Assembly: GCF_964275005.1 (NCBI RefSeq)
Contig: NC_092689.1
Coordinates: 3,760,501 to 3,824,500 of the forward strand
Length of the DNA: 64,000 nucleotides
Direction of reading: 5' to 3'
From: Diadema setosum
Lineage: Eukaryota > Echinodermata > Echinoidea > Diadematoida > Diadematidae
The stretch's first letter is position 1. Each line of letters starts with the position of its first letter. Below are positions 44,708-55,602 of the stretch, piece by piece. Position numbers and translations under genes: made by a program. The notes beneath the pieces were generated by a model that did no database searches, had not been told where the DNA came from, and saw only the letters and a program-made list of their open reading frames with translations.

Positions 44708-45881
44708 TGTACAGAGGGTAGACTAATTGAAGAAAACTCATACCCCATATCTTCACCACTCTGCTTAATAATCACTTGCTTTCATCTGATATGCCTTGTC
44801 TGCCTTGGACTAAACAATGTCGGAATTTGGAGCTTGGGTATTTGGTTCCAAGCACCACATCTTGCATCAATAGACACTGAACAACACAAACGCAACTTTG
44901 AGAAAACTAACCACGAGACACTTAAAAGAAGATTTTCTTCCAATAGTGCAGACGATATGCAAACATTCCAGTTAAGCATTTATAAGTCGATTCACAATAT
45001 TTGACGCCAGCTGCGCGCGTAGCAAGGTTTTATGGCAAACATTCAGATACACTGTACACTATTCCAGATATCCTACATCAACATGTTAAACTTTTCCCAC
45101 CACGATTTCAAGGTACATAGAAGCAAACACATTACAGTGCAGAGAATGTAACAGCGTTTGTCATGTTAACGTCGACTCATTTGCTTTTGCTTGCATACAC
45201 TTGTGTGTTTTGATTCAGGACTGAGTGCGCAGTGGAATTTCTTGAGATTGACGAGAAAATTGTCCTAGGCCCGAATTCACGAAGGTGGAACAAATGAAGC
45301 CATGGTTTAAACCATGGACAAAAACCATGGAGCGCCAAGTGTCGCACGGAATATTTCGTTGCGAAATTGGTCATTTCGTCGACAAAATGTCCGTTTAGAT
45401 ACACACCGAAAATCTTCTCCGCGTAAGTTCCATTACAACCTTACCTACCCCTTATGCGCGAAGGGGTGTGGTTACAATCCACGCACCGGTGATCGGCGAG
45501 CGACGCGACATTTTGTTTGGACTATTGCGCATGCGTGTTGAGTATATCAAAGAAACGTTTTAATAGAATGGTTATCGGGGTATAATGTCCGGGTAATTAC
45601 CCGAGCTATCTTGAGTAGAATTAGGCAAGAGTTACCGCTACATTGTCCGAGCAACATTTTGCTGGGATTGTTTTAACAGGCAGGGTAACAAAAAATGATA
45701 ATAATAATAAAAATAAGGGGGAAAAAAGATTGCCCGGACGTTGTCGCGATACCTCTTGTTTGAAAGGCTCTGTGAAAACGGGGCTTAATGATCTTGAGGC
45801 TGGGGAGGTATACCGATAGAACTATTTTTTATGCAACTCGGGCCTCCCTTGCATCTAGTCGCCAGAAGGATGGAATGGTAG

Positions 45882-46103
45882 TTGTTGTTGTTGTTGTTCA
45901 TTGTCCATCTGTGAAGATGGCTGGATAGCCCATATTCAGCTACACTAAGCTGTTCTTCCATGGGGTCCAGTTGGATATGGGGTGGGACCACTTCACCGGG
46001 TTAGACACCCTGCTCTTTGCGATGAATGAATGAAGCAGGATCTTTTACGTGCATGAGCTGTGACTCTCTCATACACGGGACCTCCATTTTATGTCCTATC
46101 CGA
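45882..46103 (-). mobile_element. 5'-truncated SINE, unit 2, GGTAG duplication
   Basis: In reverse it ends in an (AAC)n tail and matches the body of the SINE at 40,905-41,222. GGTAG flanks both sides. Units 1 and 3 show the uninterrupted site AATGGTAGGGG. Confidence 0.8.
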
Positions 46104-46141
46104 GGTAGGGGTGGGCACAGATGAAAGTTGGTACTCATTAA

Positions 46142-46528
46142 ACGGTGTGTACAGTTCTGGTCGAGGAGAGGATTTAGCTTTTAACGTTTTGCGAGATATT
46201 CAGAAACCACTCTATGAGATGTCAAAGAGCATGCAATTCTAAGGGGTATCAAAAGTTTATTTGATGAAAATCGGTTTTGAAATGGCTGAGATATCTAAAA
46301 ACAAGGTGAAACAAAGAGATGCTAATAAAAGGCGTGAACTGTTTCCCTTTATTATTATCATCACTTTTTTGGATATCTCAGCCATTTGAAAACCAATTTT
46401 CATTGAATAAACGTTGAATCCTTCTTAAAATTACATGCTCTTTCATATTTCATGAGATGTTTCTCATTATCTCACTTAGGAATGTTCAAAACATGAATCC
46501 CCACCTCAACCAGTACTGTACAGTCCCT
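46142..46528. mobile_element. TTAA-type MITE, unit 2 copy
   Basis: Same element as at 43,730-44,110, with TTAA at both edges; the left terminus reads ACGGTGTGTACAG. Confidence 0.8.
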
Positions 46529-46884
46529 TTAATATGGTAGAGGCAAATCCCGTGATTACTGGCAGCCATAGAGTGCAGTTTCCTGAAGCCTCTGAAAAAT
46601 TGGGACAAGTTTCCAGCACACCCTCGCTGAGTAACTATAGAGTCAGGACCTCCCCATGAACCCGCATGCAGGGTTTCGTCCAGCAGTTCTTACTAAGGGA
46701 CCTAGCGAGCCATCCGTAGCATGTTTGCAGATACCCTTCTATACTGATTCATGTCATGATAAACATAAGCGAAATAACTTGGTAATTTGACAACTTAATT
46801 AGGCTAAAAACTAACAAATTTATACCATGTATACATAAATGCATTCTATATTAAAAAACGTGTTTCATAAGATCAATACAATTT

Positions 46885-47121
46885 GGATTAATTTCAAATT
46901 TAAATTTGTAAGATCACAAGTGCTGATCTACAATTTTAACAAACATGTCGGACAAAAAGAACCAGCGTGAATCGAACCTGTCATGTACTCCTTTCCAGAC
47001 AGCGACACTATACCACCAGATTATCCCTGGTTGCCGGCAGTGACACGATGAACTTGGAACAAGATGATCCACATGTTTGTTAAAAACGTAGATCAGCAGC
47101 TGCGATCTTACAAATTTAATC
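46885..47121 (-). mobile_element. tRNA-like foldback, unit 2 copy
   Basis: Same structure as 44,472-44,707, with the type-B variant CTTTCCAGACAGCG in the tRNA-like core. Confidence 0.6.
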
Positions 47122-48105
47122 TGTACAGAGGGTAGACTAATTGAAGAAAACTCATACCCCATATCTTCACCACTCTGCTTAATAATCACTTGCTTTCACC
47201 TGATATGCCTTGTCCGCCTTGGACTAAACAATGTCGGAATTTGGAGCTTGGGTATTTGGTTCCAAGCACCACATATTGCATCAATAGACACTGAACAACA
47301 CAAACGCAACTTTGAGAAAACTAACCACGAGACACTTAAAAGAAGATTTTCTTCCAATAGTGCAGACGATATGCAAACATTCCAGTTAAGCATTTATAAG
47401 TCGATTCACAATTTTTGACGCCAGCTGCACGCGTAGCAAGGTTTTATGGCAAATATAATATCAGATACACTGTACACTATTCCAGATATCCTACATCAAC
47501 ATGTTAAACTTTTCCCACCACGATTTCAAGGTACATAGAAGCAAACACATTACAGTGCAGAGAATGTAACAGCGTTTGTCATGTTAACGTCGACTCATTT
47601 GCTTTTGCTTGCATACACTTGTGTGTTTTGATTCAGGACTGAGTGCGCAGTGGATTATGTTTTTGAGATCATGTTACAATAAAAAAAAAAACAACAAACA
47701 CGCTCAAGCATATAGTTAATTTCTTGAGATTGACGAGAAAATTGTCCTAGGCCCGAATTCACGAAGGTGGAACAAATGAAGCCATGGTTTAAACCATGGA
47801 CAAAAACCATGGAGCGCCAAGTGTCGCACGGAATATTTCGTTGCGAAATTGGTCATTTCGTCGACAAAATGTCCGTTTAGATACACACCGAAAATCTTCT
47901 CCGCGTAAGTTTCCATTACAACCTTACCTACCCCTTATGCGCGAAGGGGTGTGGTTACAATCCACGCACCCGTGATCGGCGAGCGGTGCGACATTTTGTT
48001 TGGACTATTGCGCATGCGTGTTGAGTATATCAAAGAAACGTTTTGATAGAATGGTTATCGGGGTATAATGTCCGGGTAATTACCCGAGCTATCTTGAGTA
48101 GAATT

Positions 48106-48903
48106 GAGTTTATTTTTATTTCACCACGGGTCACTCACTTCAGCCAATGGCTGTTCTTCTGTGAGTCCGTGAAGTAAAAAATCATACAATTACAAAATAC
48201 AACATTTTATACATAGTATAGGAAACTTTAAAAAAAAAAGAATTAAATACAAAAATCAAACAAACAGACACTCAAAAACAAATCATAGGAAATCATGCAT
48301 ACTACATAAAGAAAATGAGAATTAAGATACTGAAAAAAAAAACAAAGGAAAACGATTAATGCACAGTGTTACAGTTCAATGCAAACAATTACTGCGTATA
48401 TAATTTATCCACCTTATGTTTAAATGTAAAAAAAGATACACTTTGCTTTACATCATCTGATAAATTATTCCATAATTTAGCGCCTCGATATGTTACACTA
48501 CGTTTCTTAAAATTAGTTCTTGGGTGTGGTACATCTAGTTTCAATATTCCTTTTCTCAGTATATAAGTAGTCGGCTTAAATAGAAATAAATTACATACAA
48601 TTTGTGGCATAATCCTATTTACAATTTTATACATCACATACAATAACTGTTTATCACTTCTTTCAATAAATGTATCTATCTTTAACTTTGCATTTGTTTG
48701 TATCAAATCAAATAATGCTTCACTCGAAAATCTCCATTTTACATTCATAGAAACTCTCAATGCTCTATTTAATAATTTCTGAATTTTATCAATACGTCTT
48801 TTCCCCGCGTTTCGCCAGATTATACTACAGTAATCAATCCTACTTTGAATAATAGTTTTACAGAAAATCAATGCCATTTGCTCTGTTATAATTGCTCTGT
48901 TAT
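48106..48903 (-). mobile_element. 5'-truncated LINE fragment inserted in unit 3
   Basis: AATT flanks both sides; units 1, 2 and 4 show the empty site TAGAATTAGGCAAG. The 174-codon frame (48,913-48,389) encodes the C-terminal thumb part of a LINE reverse transcriptase (SRIDYCSIIWRN, RALRVSMNVKW, RSVTYRGAKLWNNL). The 3' UTR ends GTGAAATAAAAATAAACTC. A 14-bp word (AATTATAACAGAGC) is doubled at the 5' junction. Confidence 0.85.
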
Positions 48904-49199
48904 AATTAGGCAAGAGTTACCGCTACATTGTCCGAGCAACATTTTGCTGGGATTGTTTTAACAGGTAGGGTAACAAAAAATGATAATAATAATAAAAATA
49001 AGGGGGAACAAAGATTGCCCGGACGTTGTCGCGATACCTCTTGTTTGAAAGGCTCTGTGAAAACGGGGCTTAATGATCTTGAGGCTGGGGAGGTATACCG
49101 ATAGAACTGTTTTTTATGCCACTCGGGGCTCCCTTGCATCTCGTCGCCAGAAGGATGGAATGGTAGGGGTGGGCACAGATGAAAGTTGGTACTCATTAA

Positions 49200-49584
49200 A
49201 GGGTGTGTACAGTTCTGGTCGAGGAGAGGATTTAGCTTTTAACGTTTTGCGAGATATTCAGAAACCACTCTATGAGATGTCAAAGAGCATGCAATTCTAA
49301 GGGGTATCAAAAGTTTATTTGATGAAAATCGGTTTTGAAATGGCTGAGATATCTACAAACAAGGTGAAACAAAGAGATCCTAATAAAAGGCGTGAACTGT
49401 TTTCCTTTATTATTATCACTTTTTTTGGATATCTCAGCCATTTGAAAACCAATTTTCATTAAATAAACGTTGAATCCTTCTTAAAATTACATGCTCTTTC
49501 ATATTTCATGAGATGTGTCTCATTATCTCACTTAGGAATGTTCAAAACATGAATCCCCACCTCAACCAGTACTGTACAGTCCCT
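49200..49584. mobile_element. TTAA-type MITE, unit 3 copy
   Basis: Same element, with the left terminus AGGGTGTGTACAG as in unit 1, in keeping with units 1 and 3 being sister copies. Confidence 0.8.
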
Positions 49585-49945
49585 TTAATATGGTAGAGGC
49601 AAATCCCGTGATTACGGGCAGCCACAGAGTGCAGTTTCCTGAAGCCTCCGAAAAATTGGGACAAGTTTCCAGCACACCCTCGCTGAGTAACTATAGAGTC
49701 AGGACCTCGATCCCCATGAACCCGCATGCAGGGTTTCGTTCAGCAGTTCACTACGCAACCTAGCGAGCCATCCGTAGCATGTTTGCAGATACCCTTCTAT
49801 ACTGATTCATGTCATGATAAACATAAGCGAAATAACTTGGTAATTTGACAACTTAATCAGGCTAAAAACTAACAAATTTATACCATGTATACATAAATGC
49901 ATTCGATATTAAAAAAAAACGTGTTTCATAAGATCAATACAATTT

Positions 49946-50182
49946 GGATTAATTTCAAATTTAAATTTGTAAGATCACAAGTGCTGATCTACATTTTTAA
50001 CAAACATGTCGGACAAAAAGAACCAGCGTGAATCGAACCTGTCATGTACTCCTTCCTAGGCAGCGACACTATACCACCAGATTATCCCTGGTTGCCGGCA
50101 GTGACACGATGAACTTGGAACAAGATGATTCACATGTTTGTTAAAAACGGAGATCAGCAGCTGCGATCTTACAAATTTCATC
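49946..50182 (-). mobile_element. tRNA-like foldback, unit 3 copy
   Basis: Same structure, with the type-A variant CTTCCTAGGCAGCG. Confidence 0.6.
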
Positions 50183-51427
50183 TGTACAGAGGGTAGACTA
50201 ATTGAAGAAAACTCATACCCCATATCTTCACCACTCTGCTTAATAATCACTTGCTTTCACCTGATATGCCTTGTCCGCCTTTGACTAAACAATGTCGGAA
50301 TTTGGAGCTTGGGTATTTGGTTCCAAGCACCACATATTGCATCAATAGACACTGAACAACACAAACGCAACTTTGAGAAAACTAACCATGAGACACTTAA
50401 AAGAAATTTTTCTTCCAATAGTGCAGACGATATCCAGACATTCCAATTAAGCATTTATAAGTTGATTCACAATTTTTGACGCCAGCTGCACGCGTAGCAA
50501 GGTTTTATGGCAAACATTAATATCAGATACACTGTACACTATTCCAGATATCCTACATCAACATGTTAAACTTTTCCCACCACGATTTCAAGGTACATAG
50601 AAGCAAACACATTACAGTGCAGAGAATGTAACAGCGTTTGTCATGTTAACGTCGACTCATTTGCTTTTGCTTGCATGCACTTGTGTGTTTTGATTCAGGA
50701 CTGAGTGCGCAGTGGATTATGTTTTTGAGATCATGTAACAAAAAAAAAAAAAAAAAAAAGACACGCTCATGCATATAGTTAATTTCTTGAGATTGACGAG
50801 AAAATTGTCCTAGGCCCGAATTCACGAAGGTGGAACAAATGAAGCCATGGTTTAAACCATGGACAAAAACCATGGAGCGCCAAGTGTCGCACGGAATATT
50901 TCGTTGCGAAATTGGTCATTTCGTCGACAAAATGTCCGTTTAGATACACACCGAAAATCTTCTCCGCGTAAGTTTCCATTACAACCTTACCTACCCCTTA
51001 TGCGCGAAGGGGTGTGGTTACAATCCACGCACCGGTGATCGGCGAGCGACGCGACATTTTGTTTGGACTATTGCGCATGCGTGTTGAGTATATCAAAGAA
51101 ACGTTTTGATAGAATGGATATCGGGGTATAATGTCCGGGTAATTACCCGAGCTATCTTGAGTAGAATTAGGCAAGAGTTACCGCTACATTGTCCGAGCAA
51201 CATTTTGCTGGGATTGTTTTAACAGGCAGGGTAACAAAAAATGATAATAATAATAAAAATAAGGGGGAAAAAAGATTGCCCGGACGTTGTCGCGATACCT
51301 CTTGTTTGAAAGGCTCTGTGAAAACGGGGCTTAATGATCTTGAGGCTGGGGAGGTATACCGATAGAACTATTTTTTATGCAACTCGGGCCTCCCTTGCAT
51401 CTAGTCGCCAGAAGGATGGAATGGTAG

Positions 51428-51649
51428 TTGTTGTTGTTGTTGTTCATTTTCCATCTGTGAAGATGGCTGGATAGCCCATATTCAGCTACACTAAGCTGTT
51501 CTTCCATGGGGTCCAGTTGGATATGGGGTGGGACCACTTCACCGGGTTAGACACCCTGCTCTTTGCGATGAATGAATGAAGCAGGATCTTTTACGTGCAT
51601 GAGCTGTGACTCTCTCATACACGGGACCTCCATTTTATGTCCTATCCGA
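51428..51649 (-). mobile_element. 5'-truncated SINE, unit 4, same site as in unit 2
   Basis: It is 222 bp, the same length, the same GGTAG flanks and the same orientation as the unit 2 copy, so it was copied along with its unit and not inserted independently. Confidence 0.8.
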
Positions 51650-51687
51650 GGTAGGGGTGGGCACAGATGAAAGTTGGTACTCATTAA

Positions 51688-52074
51688 ACGGTGTGTACAG
51701 TTCTGGTCGAGGAGAGGATTTAGCTTTTAACGTTTTGCGAGATATTCAGAAACCACTCTATGAGATGTCAAAGAGCATGCAATTCTAAGGGGTATCAAAA
51801 GTTTATTTGATGAAAATCGGTTTTGAAATGGCTGAGATATCTAAAAACAAGGTGAAACAGAGAGATGCTAATAAAAGGCGTGAACTGTTTCCCTTTATTA
51901 TTATCATCACTTTTTTGGATATCTCAGCCATTTGAAAACCAATTTTCATTAAATAAACGTTGAATCCTTCTTAAAATTACATGCTCTTTCATATTTCATG
52001 AGATGTTTCTCATTATCTCACTTAGGAATGTTCAAAACATGAATCCCCACCTCAACCAGTACTGTACAGTCCCT
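51688..52074. mobile_element. TTAA-type MITE, unit 4 copy
   Basis: Same element, with the left terminus ACGGTGTGTACAG as in unit 2. Confidence 0.8.
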
Positions 52075-52430
52075 TTAATATGGTAGAGGCAAATCCCGTG
52101 ATTACTGGCAGCCATAGAGTGCAGTTTCCTGAAGCCTCTGAAAAATTGGGACAAGTTTCCAGCACACCCTCGCTGAGTAACTATAGAGTCAGGACCTCCC
52201 CATGAACCCGCATGCAGGGTTTCGTCCAGCAGTTCTTACTACGGGACCTAGCGAGCCATCCGTAGCATGTTTGCAGATACCCTTCTATACTGATTCATGT
52301 CATGATAAACATAAGCGAAATAACTTGGTAATTTGACAACTTAATCAGGCTAAAAACTAACAAATTTATACCATGTATACATAAATGCATTCTATATTAA
52401 AAAACGTGTTTCATAAGATCAATACAATTT

Positions 52431-52667
52431 GGATTAATTTCAAATTTAAATTTGTAAGATCACAAGTGCTGATCTACATTTTTAACAAACATGTCGGACA
52501 AAAAGAACCAGCGTGAATCGAACCTGTCATGTACTCCTTTCCAGACAGCGACACTATACCACCAGATTATCCCTGGTTGCCGGCAGTGACACGATGAACT
52601 TGGAACAAGATGATCCACATGTTTGTTAAAAACGTAGATCAGCAGCTGCGATCTTACAAATTTAATC
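52431..52667 (-). mobile_element. tRNA-like foldback, unit 4 copy
   Basis: Same structure, with the type-B variant CTTTCCAGACAGCG. Confidence 0.6.
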
Positions 52668-53292
52668 TGTACAGAGGGTAGACTAATTGAAGAAAACTCA
52701 TACCCCATATCTTCACCACTCTGCTTAATAATCACTTGCTTTCACCTGATATGCCTTGTCCGCCTTGGACTAAACAATGTCGGAATTTGGAGCTTGGGTA
52801 TTTGGTTCCAAGCACCACATATTGCATCAATAGACACTGAACAACACAAACGCAACTTTGAGAAAACTAACCACGAGACACTTAAAAGAAGATTTTCTTC
52901 CAATAGTGCAGACGATATGCAAACATTCCAGTTAAGCATTTATAAGTTGATTCACAATTTTTGACGCCAGCTGCACTCGTAGCAAGGTTTTATGGCAAAC
53001 ATTAATATCAGATACACTGTACACTATTCCAGATATCCTACATCAACATGTTAAACTTTTCCCACCACGATTTCAAGGTACATAGAAGCAAACACATTAC
53101 AGTGCAGAGAATGTAACAGCGTTTGTCATGTTAACGTCGACTCATTTGCTTTTGCTTGCATGCACTTGTGTGTTTTGATTCAGGACTGAGTGCGCAGTGG
53201 ATTATGTTTTTGAGATCATGTTACAATAAAAAAAAAAAAAACACGCTCAAGCATATACTTAATTTCTTGAGATTGACGAGAAAATTGTCCTA

Positions 53293-53606
53293 GGCCCGAA
53301 TTCACGAAGGTGGAACAAATGAAGCCATGATTTAAACCATGGACAAAAACAATGGAGCGCCAAGTGTCGCACGGAGTATTTCGTTGCGAAATTGGTCATT
53401 TTGTCGACAAAATGTCCGTTTTGTTAACGAAATTATCATTTCGTGGACGAAATGTTCATTTAGTTACAAAATGTTGTCATTTCGTTACAAAATAATCATA
53501 TCATCGACGGAATGACTGATTTTGTAACGAAATATTCCATGCGACACTTGGCGCTCCATGGTTTTTGTCCATGGTTTCATTTGTACCACCTTCGTGAATT
53601 CGGGCC
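53293..53606. mobile_element. Complete F3 foldback (ATTTCGTNNACGAAAT modules)
   Basis: Arms of about 110 bp run GGCCCGAATTCACGAAGGTGG...CATGGAGCGCCAAGTGTCGCA and back, ending GAATTCGGGCC. Between them are several palindromic words such as CATTTCGTGGACGAAATG. Left halves of the same element (from 45,268, 47,750 and 50,813) end at the three internal unit junctions of the array. The edge bases (TA left, AT right, TA at the 37.5-kb relative) suggest a TA target. Confidence 0.75.
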
Positions 53607-53797
53607 ATTTTTTGTCTTGCTTGCATTGTGTGAGCCGAGTGTGATGGACCACAATCACAGAAACAAACGAATGTCGCCCTCACGTGGGCTTAACCATACA
53701 GCATTGATCAGTCCTACCACAGAGGAGAGATTCATCCGTCCTCAGTGGGATTATTTCAAACGCAGGAAATTGGAAGACGCTCGTTGAACCATGATCG

Positions 53798-54566
53798 TCA
53801 TTGGAAAGCTTGCTGAGATTTATCTATGATGCCCAGACACTGGCGACCGGAGCTAACGTCTCTCCAGGGAGCTTCGAATGAGGCTGGTATTCGTAGTTTC
53901 TGTGAAATAAAAGTGTGTTAGTAGTTTACGTACAAATTACTTGTGTGGAAAAAAAAAAGGATTGTAGAAACAAAAACCGAGAGCGGTTGGTTCTGCACAC
54001 GTAGACAAGATGTATTGAAAAGAATACGTTTTATTTAAGACAAGAAAAATTACCTAGATAGATTAGATCAGTATTTTGGCAAAACTAAGCGAGACTTGAT
54101 GGTTTTAGTGGAGTTTGCATTGTCAGGTTGCCAATTTGCAGTGCGCTCATGCTAGATCTAACCAAATTATAGGGAACGAGGCTGGAATTTTCAGCTTAAG
54201 CTTAAAGGTAATATGAGTTACTTTTTGACGTATGTCATTTGAATACCAAATGCCACAATCTTCGCACGCAGACTTACAAAGCTTGCCAGCGAAGACTTAT
54301 ACTCCAATATTAACCACATCATGACTAACTAGTAAGCATCCCATTGTTGTGTCACGGCACAAAATATCTCGTGGCAATAGCAGGGTTAAAGTAAAGCATT
54401 TCGCGATACGTCACACTTACGTCAGTGTGGTAACAGACAGGCACCAGCTGATGGGATGATCAGAATCCGACAAGCATATTACCTTCCTGAGTCCTCGATA
54501 CAACTGAACCTCACCAGGGCCTTCACCGATGCAGACTGGATTACAGGAAACGGCCGCGGTATCCAT
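53798..54566 (-). CDS. Candidate small two-exon gene (61 codons), unrecognised
   Basis: Exon 1 is 54,566-54,483 (ATG to donor AAG|GTAATA, 28 codons, MDTAAVSCNPVCIGEGPGEV at the N-terminus). Exon 2 is 53,899-53,798 (acceptor TTTTATTTCACAG, in phase 0, ending QQAFQ then TGA). Phases match and the acceptor is strong. No family is recognised. No AATAAA follows before the F3 foldback. The plus strand is also open here: a frame ending HTGKFRRS stops near 54,590, and one ending YFKRRKLEDAR stops at 53,787 with a plus-strand AATAAA near 53,906. Strand assignment is therefore uncertain. Confidence 0.25.
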
Positions 54567-54895
54567 ACCGGCAAGTTCCGTCGTAGTTGAGCATGGCTGT
54601 AAATCCCTCGATTTTAAGCAGTCTATCCAATCAGCTCGAGCTTATCGAACCTGAATTTCTCACGTTTGCCCCCTGTGTGAACCCGATGGACTGCACTCTA
54701 AAATCTCTGCCAATATTTTCATAAAAGCTTTCGATTGAGTCCTCATGCGCACTCTGCTGAACCACAGAACAAAGCATTTTTTTTCAACTACCTGTATAAC
54801 GACACGCTTTGAGGTAACTCTTCTAAAGGTGCTTTGAGTCATTGTGAATTTTATTTTACATGTAAACAATATATCGGGAAACTTAACAGTGACGT

Positions 54896-54899
<4 letters not shown>

Positions 54900-54946
<47 letters not shown>
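54900..54946. repeat. (TA)n microsatellite
   Basis: About 46 bp of alternating TA. Confidence 0.95.
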
Positions 54947-54949
<3 letters not shown>

Positions 54950-55282
54950 TTAACCATGTTACATTTCAGCGTCCCCATTCAGCTTCCATACAAGTTGACG
55001 CTTCACATTATTCTTTTTTTTTAAGGAACAAAAGAAAAAAGAGAATAAAGTTACATAGAGTGCCAAACGTAGGCATTAACGCATGATATGCGTTTTGTGC
55101 TTACTTCCTGCTGCCCTCTGTGCATCGAATTTCTCCTGCATATACATATACATACATACATACATAACATGCACAATACATGCAGGAGAAAATGGCATAC
55201 AGTACTGTTTTAATGACCTGTAGGTCTTAAAAACAGTTTCGTTTGATGGATTAGTGATGAAAGGTGATCAACGGAGTCATCC
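54947..55282. other. Intergenic DNA, no gene seen
   Basis: It contains a short (CATA)n run at 55,141-55,170. Nothing else is recognised. Confidence 0.4.
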
Positions 55283-55602
55283 CACTAGACCGACACCCAC
55301 GAGTCATACAGCCCACGAGTTTGACATTGAAAACAGGTTCATGAGTCATACAGCTCACGAGTCATGCAGCCCATGAGTTCGACACTAGGCAAATAAAGCC
55401 CATGAGTTCGACACTAGGTTAAAAACAGCCCATGAGTTCGAAAGATACAACACGGGGCTTAATGTGTCGGTCTCGTGGGCCTTGTTAGCTTAGTGTCGAA
55501 CTAATGGGCTGTATGACTCGTGAGCTGTATAATTCATGGGCTGTATGACTTGTGAGCTGTCTGACTCGTGGACTGCATGACTCGTGGGTGTCGGTCTCGT
55601 GA
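55283..55602. mobile_element. F1 foldback of CACGAGTCATACAGCC-type modules
   Basis: The left arm repeats CCCACGAGT, CATACAGCC and GTTCGACACTAG. The right arm repeats the complement (GGGCTGTATGACTCGTG) five times. The outer ends read AGACCGACACCCACGAGTCAT on the left and its complement on the right. No coding capacity is visible. Related to 788-945. Confidence 0.7.

Larger units (their letters stand above)
41861..45390. repeat. Array unit 1 (type A)
   Basis: Unit 1 carries a 1,343-bp Helitron insertion at 42,179-43,521. It lacks about 80 bp present in the other units near its right end (between GTGGA and TTTCTTGAG, near 45,237). Confidence 0.85.
45391..47872. repeat. Array unit 2 (type B)
   Basis: Type-B variants throughout and a 222-bp SINE insertion at 45,882-46,103. 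The left arm of the F3 foldback (47,750-47,878) ends at the next unit boundary. Confidence 0.85.
47873..50935. repeat. Array unit 3 (type A')
   Basis: Type-A variants, no SINE and no Helitron; it has its own 798-bp LINE insertion at 48,106-48,903. Confidence 0.85.
41861..53421. repeat. Four-unit tandem array (A-B-A'-B')
   Basis: Each unit begins CCGTTTAGATACACACCGAA. Unit starts are 41,861, 45,391, 47,873 and 50,936; the array ends at 53,421. Lengths are 3,530, 2,482, 3,063 and 2,480 bp. All units share a TTAA MITE, a tRNA-like foldback and the left arm of an F3 foldback. Units 1 and 3 share variants (TCGATCCCC, CTTCCTAGGCAGCG, GAGCGGTGCGAC). Units 2 and 4 share others (TCCCC, CTTTCCAGACAGCG, GAGCGACGCGAC, and a 222-bp SINE insertion). 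No coding gene is carried. Small minus frames repeated in each unit (MLNWNV.., MIIKQSG..) are conserved because the DNA was duplicated recently and not because of any visible protein constraint. Confidence 0.9.
50936..53421. repeat. Array unit 4 (type B')
   Basis: Type-B variants with the same SINE as unit 2. This unit ends inside a complete F3 foldback, which shows the original right-hand context of the duplicated segment. Confidence 0.85.

Noticed and set aside
44782-44979. 65-codon minus frame repeated in all four array units
   Set aside because: Conservation follows recent duplication of the DNA. No domain is seen, and neighbouring non-coding parts are equally conserved.
41861-53421. CRISPR array or other prokaryotic repeat system
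   Set aside because: Units are kilobases long and contain transposons; the DNA is clearly eukaryotic and has no short regularly spaced direct repeats with unique spacers.
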